DNA of 36,130 nucleotides, from positions 1-36,130 of the forward strand of contig JAGQRB010000892.1 of NCBI GenBank assembly GCA_020425925.1, in the 5' to 3' direction. Under the pieces are notes generated by a model that saw nothing but the letters and a program-made list of their open reading frames with translations, was not told the origin of the DNA and searched no databases. Made by a program: the position numbers and the translations under genes. The stretch is from Planctomycetota bacterium (GTDB lineage Bacteria; Planctomycetota; UBA1135; UBA2386). The stretch's first letter is position 1, and each line of letters begins with the position of its first letter. Of the stretch, positions 1 through 6,935 are shown in pieces.

Positions 1-1585
1 CGAACCGACCGTCGGCGTCGGTCTCGGCGCGACGGGTCCGTTCGGCGGGCGACGTATCGCGCCGCAGCAGTCGGATCTGGCCCTTCGCGAGCGGTGCCCC
101 GGTCGCGTTCTCGAGCCGACCGCGCACCGAGAACGCGCCCGGCACCCGCAAGGTGACCTCCTGCCGCGCGTCGGCGGCGAGCGCCGACACCGTCACCGGA
201 CGCGCGTGGCGATCTCCGACCTGCGCGTGCACGCGGTACTCGTGCCGCGGCAGCACCTCGACTTCGAACGTGCCATCCTCGCGCGTGCGGGCAGGGGGCG
301 GCTCCGGCCGCAGGCCGGCTTCGAAGTCGGAGGCGTGGCAGGTGACCAGCGCGCCGGAGGCCGGCTCACCGGTGGCGTCGAGGACGACGCCGTGGATCGT
401 CGCGGTCGGCAGGATCACCGCGCGCACCTCCGCGCCAGCGCCGTGCGCTCGCACCGCGACATCGCCGGACCACCCGACTCCGGTCTTGCGCGCCGACACC
501 AGGACGGAGTCCGCGACGAACGCCCGACAGCGTCCCGCCGCGTCGCTGCGGCCGCGCCACAGCTCGATGCCGCGCCTGCGATCGCGCTCCTCGAAGACCC
601 GAACCTCGGCGTCGGCGACCGGTTCGCCGGCGGCGTCCACGGCCAGGATGCCGAGCATCACCGCCGGCGGTGCCGCGGGTGCTCCCGCTGCGTCGGTCGG
701 CGGCGGCGCGGCGGATGCCGCCGCGACGGAACTGCGATCGGCAGCGCCGCGCTCGGTCGGCGGCGGCGCGGCGGCCAAGCCACCGGCCGCCTGCGGTGCC
801 GCACTCGACGCCACCGGTTCGGGATCCGGCAGGAGGTCGACGGTCGCTCCCTGCCACCACACGAAAACGATCGCCGTGACGACGCCGACGGCGATCAGGA
901 CCTGTTTCAGCATGATTCCTCCGAGGATCAACGACGTACCGATTCCCGCGGTGGTCGGAACTGCGACATGCGCCGACCGCACGATCCGTTCACGCACTGC
1001 GGCGAGCACCGGACGCGACGCGAGCGCACCGGCGCCGCCGAGCGCCAGACCCGGCGGCAACAGTCGGCGGAGCCGCTCGAGGCCGCGCCAGAGCTGGGTG
1101 CGAACGGCGCCCGGCGAACGCGAGAGCTGCGCGGCGATCGCTCCGGCCGGCAGTGCCTGCACGAGGTGCAGCTCGAGCACGTCGCGGTACGGCTGGGGCA
1201 TCTGCGCGATCGCCGCGCCGACCTCCGATCGCGCCTCCTCGGCCACCAGCAGCTGTGGCGGCGCCGTCGCCGCGTTCCGCCCGAGCCGCGCCGGATCGGG
1301 AGCGCGCCGCGCCCGCCGCCGCGCGCGCTTCGCCTCGCGGTGCAGGATGCCGAGCAGCCACGGCACCAGCGGGCGCGTGGTCGCGTAGCGGGACGCGCGC
1401 TCGATCGCGGTCAGGAAGGTCGCCTGCAGCACGTCCTCGGCGGTGGCGCGATCGGGACAGACGTGCAGCGCGACCGCGAACAGCTCGTCGGCACAGCGAT
1501 CGAATACGCGCCCGAGACAGGCCGCATCCCGGGTCCTCCGGAACCGGTCGAACAGCTGCTCGAGAGTCTCGTGGGCCGGGTTCAT
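1..1585 (-). CDS. ECF sigma factor fused to a transmembrane segment and carboxypeptidase-regulatory-like domains (3' end outside window)
   Basis: One frame is open from ATG at 1585 to the left edge, giving 528 residues without a stop. Residues about 25-95 look like sigma region 2 (AEDVLQATFLTAIER at 49-63, PWLLGI at 75-80). Residues about 127-175 look like sigma region 4 (MPQPYRDVLELH, then a helix-turn-helix with SRSPGAVRTQLWRGLERLRR). A small-residue linker leads to one membrane helix at about 217-244 (MLKQVLIAVGVVTAIVFVWW), an Ala/Pro-rich stretch, and then repeats of the carboxypeptidase-regulatory/Cna-B type (GEPVADAEVRVFE, GEPASGALVTC, GAPLAKGQIRLLRR). Planctomycete ECF sigma factors with C-terminal membrane extensions are known. 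I infer that the extension senses or anchors in place of a separate anti-sigma factor. The C-terminus is unseen. I read the frame across the junction and found no stop. Confidence 0.85.
   Translation of the reverse strand, partial: MNPAHETLEQLFDRFRRTRDAACLGRVFDRCADELFAVALHVCPDRATAEDVLQATFLTAIERASRYATTRPLVPWLLGILHREAKRARRRARRAPDPARLGRNAATAPPQLLVAEEARSEVGAAIAQMPQPYRDVLELHLVQALPAGAIAAQLSRSPGAVRTQLWRGLERLRRLLPPGLALGGAGALASRPVLAAVRERIVRSAHVAVPTTAGIGTSLILGGIMLKQVLIAVGVVTAIVFVWWQGATVDLLPDPEPVASSAAPQAAGGLAAAPPPTERGAADRSSVAAASAAPPPTDAAGAPAAPPAVMLGILAVDAAGEPVADAEVRVFEERDRRRGIELWRGRSDAAGRCRAFVADSVLVSARKTGVGWSGDVAVRAHGAGAEVRAVILPTATIHGVVLDATGEPASGALVTCHASDFEAGLRPEPPPARTREDGTFEVEVLPRHEYRVHAQVGDRHARPVTVSALAADARQEVTLRVPGAFSVRGRLENATGAPLAKGQIRLLRRDTSPAERTRRAETDADGRF
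918..922 (-). promoter_or_regulatory. Internal Shine-Dalgarno-like GGAGG before an in-frame ATG inside the sigma fusion
   Basis: On the minus strand GGAGG lies four bases before an in-frame ATG (913), which is residue 225 of the fusion and sits at the start of the membrane helix. Initiation here would give a membrane-anchored product without the sigma domain. It may also be a chance result of the Gly-Gly codons. Confidence 0.35.
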
Positions 1586-1673
1586 CGTGGTCTGGTCGCG
1601 ACAATCCACCCGAACGGCGAACTTGTCACAGAATCGGGTCTGTGGCACGAGCTCCGGGATCGACGCCGACCGC

Positions 1674-1679
1674 TATCGT
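1674..1679 (+). promoter_or_regulatory. Putative -10 element TATCGT
   Basis: GCTATCGT ends six bases before the ATG at 1686. A transcript starting the usual six to seven bases after a -10 box would begin at or near the start codon, so the gene may be leaderless. No clear -35 box is visible. The same kind of hexamer recurs before other starts in this window. Confidence 0.45.
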
Positions 1680-1685
1680 GCCGCC

Positions 1686-2312
1686 ATGAACCCGCTCGTG
1701 CTGTTGCCGTTCCTGGCGCTCTTCGCGCTGCCGCATCCCCACGTCCCGAAGGCGATCCACATGCACGGTGCGACCGGCAAAGTAGCGACCGTGATCTGGT
1801 TCACCGTGCCGCACAACCCCGAGCAGGTGAAGAAGCTGCCGAACGGTGGTTCGTGGCACCTCGGGTTCGCGGTGCTCGACGTCAAGTCCGAGCTCCGCTG
1901 TGGCGACACCGCGATTCCGAAGGCGAGGTACAAGCTCGACACGCGCCGGGACGACAGCGGCGAGTTCTCGACGCTCGAGCTCGTGCCGTTCGAGCTCTGG
2001 CAGGCACAGCGCGGCCGCGGTGGCAAGGAAGCCGTCGCCGCTCGCGTCGAGCAGGTCACGAAGGAGCTTGCCGCCGAGCACATCCCGACCAGCGTGAGCC
2101 TGCCGGCGGCGAAGTTCGACGACGGCAACGCCGAGCACCTCGAGTTCATGGTGATGAACCGCGGCTTCCAGGCCGCGAAGCGCGGCAGCGACGAACCGGC
2201 CGGCGGCGCCGCGTTCACCCTGATGGCGACCTTCGGCGACCTGCACCGCAAGATCGACCTGCTCGAGGTCCACGCCGGAGCCGACGGCGAGGACGGCACC
2301 AAGGACAAGTAG
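1686..2312 (+). CDS. Secreted hypothetical protein, possibly DUF2911-like
   Basis: 208 residues. The hydrophobic N-terminus (MNPLVLLPFLALFALPHPH) looks like a signal peptide, so the product is probably exported. After it comes a beta-rich domain: VATVIWFTVPHNPEQV, WHLGFAVLDVKSELRCG, AIPKARYKLDTRRDD, FSTLELVPFELW. The order of strands, with a 'G...IP..Y.L' element, reminds me of DUF2911 proteins common in Planctomycetota and Bacteroidota, but I see no decisive motif. The C-terminus is charged (GEDGTKDK). The start is set by the signal peptide and by the TATCGT element just upstream; the frame is open further upstream but reads through promoter-like DNA. It is divergent from the sigma fusion and convergent with the hybrid kinase. 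Confidence 0.8.
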   Translation: MNPLVLLPFLALFALPHPHVPKAIHMHGATGKVATVIWFTVPHNPEQVKKLPNGGSWHLGFAVLDVKSELRCGDTAIPKARYKLDTRRDDSGEFSTLELVPFELWQAQRGRGGKEAVAARVEQVTKELAAEHIPTSVSLPAAKFDDGNAEHLEFMVMNRGFQAAKRGSDEPAGGAAFTLMATFGDLHRKIDLLEVHAGADGEDGTKDK

Positions 2313-2313
2313 C

Positions 2314-2333
2314 GCGGCCAGCCGAGCGGCCGC
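2314..2333. terminator. Short inverted repeat between convergent genes
   Basis: GCGGCC (2314-2319) pairs with GGCCGC (2328-2333) around an eight-base loop, within the 20-base gap between two convergent genes and touching the kinase stop codon. There is no T-tract. It could act as a weak bidirectional terminator, but GC-rich palindromes are common by chance here. Confidence 0.3.
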
Positions 2334-4114
2334 TACTGGTCGCAGCTGCCGGCCGGGCGCTCGCCCCCGGTGACGCGAGCCAGCGCCTCGGTCAGCGACT
2401 CGAGGCGCACGGGCTTCGGCAGGAAGTCGTCCATCCCGGCGGCGAAGCAGGCCTCGCGGTCGGAGTGCATCGCGTTCGCGGTCAGCGCGACGATCGGTGT
2501 CCGCTCGCGCATGTCGCGGCGTTCGGAGTCACGGATCGCGCGGGTTGCCTCGAGGCCGTTCATCCCGGGCATCTGGCAGTCCATCAGCACGACGTCGAAC
2601 GGCTGCCGACCGAACGCGATCGTCGCCTCGACGCCGTCCTTCACCACGGTGGCGGTGCAACCGATCTTCTCAAGCATCCGGACCGCGACGCGCTGGTTGA
2701 TCGGATTGTCCTCGGCGAGCAGCACGTTCAGGCCGAGCTTCGGCGTACCGCTCTGCGCCGGCGCAGTCTCGACCCGCGCCGCCGGCTCCGGCCTCCTGGC
2801 GCGCAGCAGCTGCTCGACGAGTTCGTGACGCCGGACCGGCTTGCGCAACGCCGAGGTGAAGCCCGCGCGCCGCATCACGTCCGGAGTCATGCCGTGGTAG
2901 GCCGACGACAGCAGGATCAGACCGTGCGCCGGCACGAGCGAGCGGGCCTGCAGCTCGGCGGCGAGCTGCACGCCGTCCTTGTCCGGCATCAGGTAGTCGA
3001 GGATCGCCACGTCGAACGGGTGATCCGGCTTCGCTGCGGCCAGCAGCTCGATCGCCTCCTCGGCGCGGCTGCAGTCGGTGAGCTCGACCTGCAGCGGCCG
3101 CAGCTGCCAGCGGACGACCTGCCGATTGATCGGGTTGTCGTCGACGAACAGCACGCGCATGCCGACGAGCGAGGCCTCGGCCGGCGGGGCCACCCGTGCC
3201 GCGGGTGCCGCGACGCGGATGTAGAACCAGAAGCGACTGCCCTTGCCCGGCGCGCTCTCGAGGCCGATCCGGCCGTCCATCAGCTCGACGAGCTGCCGGC
3301 AGATCGACAGCCCGAGGCCGGTGCCGCCGTAGCGCCGCGTCGTCGACTCGTCGGCCTGGGTGAACGGCTGGAACAGCCGCGCCTGCGCCGCCTCGGAGAT
3401 CCCGATCCCGTCGTCGCTGACCTCGAACCAGACGTACTCGTCATCGTCCTCGCGGGCGAGCCGCGAAACCCGCACCCGCACGTCGCCCTGGTGCGTGAAC
3501 TTGATCGCGTTGCCGACCAGGTTGACAAGGATCTGCCGCAGCCGGTCGGAATCGCCGAGCACGCGCGGCGAGACGTCTGGCATCACGAAAGAGGTCAGCT
3601 CGACCTTGTTCTGCGCCGCCCGCTCGCTGAGCAGATCGAGAACGTCGGTGACCATCGACTCGATCGAGAACTCCGACTGCGTGAGCTCGACCTTGCCGGA
3701 CTCGATTCGCGACAGGTCGAGCAGATCGTCGATCAGCAGCAGCAGCGCGTCGCCCGACCGCTGGATCGTCTCGATGAGCTCGGTCTGGTACTCGTCGAGC
3801 TCCGTCGACCGCAGCAGGTCGGCGACGCCGACGACCCCGTTCATCGGCGTGCGGATCTCGTGGCTCATGTTCGCGAGGAACGCGCTCTTCGCACGATTCG
3901 CGACCTCGGCCGACTCGACCGCCGCACGCAGCTCGCGCGAGCTGCACTCCATCGCCCGCTCGATCGTGTAGCGGTCGGCCTCGTTGTCGTCGTACGTGCG
4001 GCTGATCCGTCGCAGCAGATCCTGCCACGAGGCGACGTCGGACGGCGGCGCCGCCCGATCGCATCCGGCCCGCCGCAGCTGGCGGGCGAGCAGCTTGTTC
4101 AGCTCGTCCGCCAA
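2333..4114 (-). CDS. Soluble hybrid histidine kinase with two receiver domains
   Basis: 593 residues with no signal peptide or membrane helix, so cytoplasmic. A helical N-terminus leads into HisKA with [11 protein letters not shown] (His85 is the expected phosphoacceptor). The HATPase domain at about 195-305 has the N box ([10 protein letters not shown]), DDGIGI, FQPFTQ and GGTGLGLSI. Receiver 1 begins at [14 protein letters not shown] and has phosphoacceptor context [11 protein letters not shown]. Receiver 2 begins at [13 protein letters not shown], with [11 protein letters not shown], a TALTAN switch region and a PKPV lysine. All key residues are present. It starts one base after the FIST gene stops, so the two are almost certainly co-transcribed and FIST probably supplies the input. 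There is no output domain, so a separate phosphotransfer or response protein is expected elsewhere. Confidence 0.95.
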   Translation of the reverse strand: MADELNKLLARQLRRAGCDRAAPPSDVASWQDLLRRISRTYDDNEADRYTIERAMECSSRELRAAVESAEVANRAKSAFLANMSHEIRTPMNGVVGVADLLRSTELDEYQTELIETIQRSGDALLLLIDDLLDLSRIESGKVELTQSEFSIESMVTDVLDLLSERAAQNKVELTSFVMPDVSPRVLGDSDRLRQILVNLVGNAIKFTHQGDVRVRVSRLAREDDDEYVWFEVSDDGIGISEAAQARLFQPFTQADESTTRRYGGTGLGLSICRQLVELMDGRIGLESAPGKGSRFWFYIRVAAPAARVAPPAEASLVGMRVLFVDDNPINRQVVRWQLRPLQVELTDCSRAEEAIELLAAAKPDHPFDVAILDYLMPDKDGVQLAAELQARSLVPAHGLILLSSAYHGMTPDVMRRAGFTSALRKPVRRHELVEQLLRARRPEPAARVETAPAQSGTPKLGLNVLLAEDNPINQRVAVRMLEKIGCTATVVKDGVEATIAFGRQPFDVVLMDCQMPGMNGLEATRAIRDSERRDMRERTPIVALTANAMHSDREACFAAGMDDFLPKPVRLESLTEALARVTGGERPAGSCDQ

Positions 4115-4115
4115 G

Positions 4116-5261
4116 TCAGCGCTCGATTTCCTGGATCGTCGTCAGGGTCATGGTCTGGTTGTGCAGATCGCAGGTGCCGTCGGCATGCGGCGAGATCTCT
4201 CCGTAGGAGTAGAACCCCACCATCGACGTCGCCGTCGGCAGCGCCTCGAGCGTGACCTCGACCTCTTCCTCCGTCCGCTCGCCGAGCACGAGTCGGCGAC
4301 CGACGCAGCTGACCGCGATCGCCAGCGTCGTCAGGGCGTTCTCGTCCTCGCGACGGGCGTGGGTCGCGGCCGCCGCGGCACCGTCGATCAGCCGCTCGAA
4401 GTTGGCCTTCATGAGGCGCGCGATCCAGCCCTCGGAAACGTCGCCCGCGAAGGTCATCGACTGCTTGGCCTCGTCGACCGCCAGGATGGTGCGAACGACC
4501 GAGTTCTGGTCGTCGAAGCGCGCACGGATCGCGAGCGGGAACAACAGTCCGGTGGCCGGCAGGCCGGCTGCGCGCTCACCGAGATACTCCTTGTAGAGCG
4601 CGAGCGCCGGTCGACCGTCCAGCTCGTAGAGCACGTTGCCCTCGGAGCGCGTGATCACACGTTCTGGCCCGAACGTGTCCCAGCCGCCGCGCGAACCGTG
4701 GCCGAAACGGACCGCGTCGCCGTAGAAGCCGATCGCGGCGACGATGCCCGAAGTCGGCTCCGGACTGCCGGCGACGACCCACGTCCGCTCGAAGCGACTG
4801 CCGTCAGCGGCGAGACCGCCGGTGATCGGGATCCGCGGGCCGAGCGACTTCGTCAGGCCGCCGACCAGTTCGGTGCCGTTGACCTGCAGGCCGTCCGACA
4901 GCACGAGGACGCCACGCAGATCCGTCGCATCGAGCTCGCCGCCGATCCGCGTGCCACATTCGCCGGCGCCACCGACGGCATCGATCGCGCAGGTCGACAG
5001 CCGGAGCGAGGTGTGCTCGAAGCGGGCGACCGCGACGACCAGCGTGTCGTCGAGCACGTCGTCGCCGAACACTTCGCCGGCGCTCGAGCAACCGACCAGG
5101 ATCGCCTCGCGGAAGTGCGATCGGAGCTCCCGGATCGGCGTGTTGTCGTCGCAGTACGAGCTCGCCCCGAACAGGATCACCAGGGTCTGTGGCCCGTCCA
5201 GAGCTGGCATGGGCTCGGACCAGCCTTGGCTGCGGGAGTAGCGCAGTGTCTTGAGTATCAT
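4116..5261 (-). CDS. FIST-domain sensor protein (FIST N and FIST C)
   Basis: 381 residues. The frame runs upstream of this start, but [11 protein letters not shown] at 5261 has a good ribosome binding site and begins the conserved domain. FIST N features include [32 protein letters not shown] and the [19 protein letters not shown] region. The C-terminal part ([38 protein letters not shown]) is typical of FIST C. FIST proteins are proposed ligand-binding signalling modules found with histidine kinases, GGDEF and methyl-accepting proteins; the ligand is not established here. There is no export signal, so an intracellular cue is likely. The downstream partner is the hybrid kinase. Confidence 0.93.
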   Translation of the reverse strand: MILKTLRYSRSQGWSEPMPALDGPQTLVILFGASSYCDDNTPIRELRSHFREAILVGCSSAGEVFGDDVLDDTLVVAVARFEHTSLRLSTCAIDAVGGAGECGTRIGGELDATDLRGVLVLSDGLQVNGTELVGGLTKSLGPRIPITGGLAADGSRFERTWVVAGSPEPTSGIVAAIGFYGDAVRFGHGSRGGWDTFGPERVITRSEGNVLYELDGRPALALYKEYLGERAAGLPATGLLFPLAIRARFDDQNSVVRTILAVDEAKQSMTFAGDVSEGWIARLMKANFERLIDGAAAAATHARREDENALTTLAIAVSCVGRRLVLGERTEEEVEVTLEALPTATSMVGFYSYGEISPHADGTCDLHNQTMTLTTIQEIER

Positions 5262-5266
5262 GACAT

Positions 5267-5272
5267 TCCCTC
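5267..5272 (-). promoter_or_regulatory. Ribosome binding site of the FIST gene (GAGGGA)
   Basis: GAGGGA lies five bases before ATG 5261 on the minus strand. It decides the start of the FIST gene over the longer open frame reaching 5351. Confidence 0.6.
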
Positions 5273-5394
5273 GATCCCCCCATCGGCGCAGCGCCGAGCC
5301 GGGATCCAGGCAGGGCCCGGCCGGTCGATGCCACCGGCCGACCGCGACCATGCCGAACTCGCCTACCGCAACCGGCTTCGGACGCGGTCGTCGG

Positions 5395-6006
5395 TCAGAA
5401 CTCGACGAACTCGCCGAGCATCGCGTCGGCCGGCTCGGGGGCGAGCGCGTACAGCACGACGTCGCCGAGCTCGCGACGGGTGAGGTGCAGCCGGCTTCCG
5501 GCCGGCAGCTCGACCCCCGGGTCGGCGGTGCGCGGCACGACGCAGACGCAAACCGTCCGCTCGCCGTCGCGCGCGATCAACATCATGCAGTCGCCCACCT
5601 CGCGCCCGCAGTAGTCGCCGAGAACTGCGACGTCGCCGGTGCCGCGCACACCGATCCGGCAATCGAAGTGATCCTGACACGCCTGCGGCAGATCGAAACC
5701 GGTGCCGCAGCAACCGCCCTGGAAATCGCTCGCCGCGGCGTCCTCGTAGGCGGCGGCCCAGAGGGCACCGAGCTCCGCGCCGCGGCCGACCGGGGCCGAC
5801 GCTGTCCGCGAGACCAGGACCAAGGCGATCGCCAGCAGGGCGGCCGCAGCCGCGAACCACGGCCAGGCGGGGCGCGGACCGGCTGCCGGATCGACGACGC
5901 GCTGCGCCGCGGCCGCGAAGTCGCGTTCCGGTGGCGGAGCGAACGCGGCACGCAGCAGCTCGTCGATGCGCTCGTCGGGCCCGCGATTCGTATCCGGATC
6001 GTTCAT
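5395..6006 (-). CDS. Cysteine-rich single-pass membrane protein, candidate anti-sigma factor
   Basis: 203 residues. The start overlaps the end of the ECF sigma gene by four bases (ATGA), the usual arrangement of sigma/anti-sigma pairs. Residues 1-45 are polar and presumably cytoplasmic (ERIDELLRAAFAPPPERDF). One membrane helix follows at about 48-66 (WFAAAAALLAIALVLVS), and the rest should be outside the membrane. This outer part holds eight cysteines, in GGCCGTGF, QACQDHFDC, GDYC, GDC and TVCVC contexts. I do not see the H-x3-C-x2-C zinc motif of ZAS anti-sigma factors, so the assignment rests on position and topology. The outer cysteines suggest redox or metal sensing, or simply disulphide stabilisation. 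Confidence 0.8.
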   Translation of the reverse strand: MNDPDTNRGPDERIDELLRAAFAPPPERDFAAAAQRVVDPAAGPRPAWPWFAAAAALLAIALVLVSRTASAPVGRGAELGALWAAAYEDAAASDFQGGCCGTGFDLPQACQDHFDCRIGVRGTGDVAVLGDYCGREVGDCMMLIARDGERTVCVCVVPRTADPGVELPAGSRLHLTRRELGDVVLYALAPEPADAMLGEFVEF

Positions 6007-6560
6007 CGCACCTCTCCGACCGGACGCCGCGCGCCGAGGGAATCGCGCAGCATGAGGCGGGCGCGGCGCACGTGGCTCGCGACCGTATTCTCCGGGATGG
6101 CCAGCATGTTCGAGACCTCGGCGAACGACAACTCCGTCACGACGTGCAGCATGAGACAGGCCCGAGCGACCTCCGACAGACCGGCCAGGCCGGCCGCGAG
6201 CTCGTCGCCGCAGCCGAGCTCATCGGCACCGGCCGCGCCGCGCGCGGCGTCGGCAGGGGCGACCGTAGGCACGACGGTCGGTGCCGGTGGATCCGGCAGC
6301 AGATCCGGACCGACGGCAGTCGGGCGCCGGCGCCGCCGCCAGTTGGCTCCGAGGTGACGCGCGATCTGTGCGAGCCACGCCCGAGCGTCACTGCCGAGCT
6401 CGAACCGGTCGCGCTGCTGCCAGGCCAGGCGCGCAGTCTCCTGCACGAGGTCCATGGCCTCCTCGCGTCCGACCCAGGCCGCGGCGAGCACCCACAGCGC
6501 ACGCCCGTGCCGGGCGAACGCCGTCGTGAACTCATCGGGCCCGAGAATCGGTCGCACCAT
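6003..6560 (-). CDS. ECF-type RNA polymerase sigma factor
   Basis: 185 residues. Sigma region 2 covers about residues 12-80 (FARHGRALWVLAAAWVGREEAMDLVQET, then DARAWLAQIARHLGANWRRRRR). A Pro/Ala-rich linker with GCGDE follows, then sigma region 4 at about 125-175 (LSEVARACLMLHVVTELSF, then a helix-turn-helix in AEVSNMLAIPENTVASHVRRARLMLRD). Length and layout fit ordinary ECF factors. The gene sits between the Cys-Cys-rich peptide gene (12-base gap) and the membrane anti-sigma candidate (overlap). A perfect hairpin abuts the start codon, leaving no room for a normal ribosome binding site, so translation may depend on the upstream gene. The target regulon is unknown. Confidence 0.93.
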   Translation of the reverse strand: MVRPILGPDEFTTAFARHGRALWVLAAAWVGREEAMDLVQETARLAWQQRDRFELGSDARAWLAQIARHLGANWRRRRRPTAVGPDLLPDPPAPTVVPTVAPADAARGAAGADELGCGDELAAGLAGLSEVARACLMLHVVTELSFAEVSNMLAIPENTVASHVRRARLMLRDSLGARRPVGEVR

Positions 6561-6590
6561 CCGGCCGACAGACTATCGGCCGGTCGCACC
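6550..6590 (-). promoter_or_regulatory. Hairpin flanked by direct repeats immediately before the ECF sigma start codon
   Basis: A perfect eight-base inverted repeat, CCGGCCGA (6561-6568) and TCGGCCGG (6576-6583), has a seven-base loop that contains the stop codon of the upstream peptide gene. It ends directly against the sigma ATG (6560). Identical nine-base copies of GGTCGCACC lie outside it at 6550-6558 and 6582-6590. In mRNA this would fold over the region where ribosomes load, suggesting translational coupling or attenuation. Confidence 0.5.
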
Positions 6591-6857
6591 GCTGGGGCCA
6601 CAGCAACCGCCGCCGCCGCAGCAGCCGGACTGCGACTGCTCGGGCGCGGCAACGGGCGCCGCCGGGGCCGCGGCCGGCTGCTCGCAGCACTCCGGCGGGC
6701 AGACCTCACAGCACTCCGGCGGGCACGGCTCGCAGCACGCCGGCGGACAGGCCTCGCAACATCCGGGTTCACAGCACTCGCCGCCGGCCGGAGCACTGCT
6801 GCCGCCGAAGGCCGAAGCGAGAAAGAGGCACAGGACCGAGTTCCAGAGCGTGTTCAT
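6573..6857 (-). CDS. Small secreted Cys-Cys-rich protein
   Basis: 94 residues. A signal peptide-like start (MNTLWNSVLCLFLASAFG) is followed by near-repeats of the form C-C-E-x-C-P-P: ECCEPGCCEACPPACC, EPCPPECC, EVCPPECC. Then come an Ala/Pro linker and a tail with SGCCGGGGCCGPSG. By my count there are 17 cysteines after the signal peptide, mostly as adjacent pairs. I recognise no family. Such spacing could bind soft metals or form a disulphide-knotted wall or secreted peptide. It is the first gene of a tight unit with an ECF sigma factor and a Cys-rich membrane protein. I chose the start from the signal peptide; the open frame continues upstream into antisense of the aminotransferase and is not meaningful there. 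Confidence 0.75.
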   Translation of the reverse strand: MNTLWNSVLCLFLASAFGGSSAPAGGECCEPGCCEACPPACCEPCPPECCEVCPPECCEQPAAAPAAPVAAPEQSQSGCCGGGGCCGPSGATGR

Positions 6858-6923
6858 GCCGTGCTGATGTCGCGAGCCGCCGGATCTCGTGCACCGATTC
6901 CCGAATTCCGCCGACCCCGGCGC

Positions 6924-6929
6924 TACCGT
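6924..6929 (+). promoter_or_regulatory. Putative -10 element TACCGT
   Basis: GCTACCGT ends six bases before the GTG at 6936, the same spacing as at 1674-1679. It suggests a leaderless transcript and supports GTG 6936 as the aminotransferase start. Confidence 0.45.
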
Positions 6930-6935
6930 GCGGCG

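Noticed and set aside
366-860. Minus-strand 164-codon frame
   Set aside because: It is out of frame within the carboxypeptidase-regulatory-like part of the sigma fusion and is Arg/Gly-rich; the real frame has recognisable repeats.
990-1604. Minus-strand 204-codon frame over the sigma domain
   Set aside because: The sigma region 2 and 4 motifs appear only in the frame starting at 1585; this one is an Arg/Ala-rich shadow.
206-4255. Open frame of 1349 codons on the plus strand
   Set aside because: It lies antisense to the sigma fusion and the hybrid kinase and across the secreted-protein gene in the wrong frame. Its translation is Arg/Asp-rich with no domain, as expected for an antisense frame in GC-rich DNA.
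3984-5483. 499-codon plus-strand frame
   Set aside because: It is antisense to the FIST gene, which has clear FIST N and C motifs and a good ribosome binding site.
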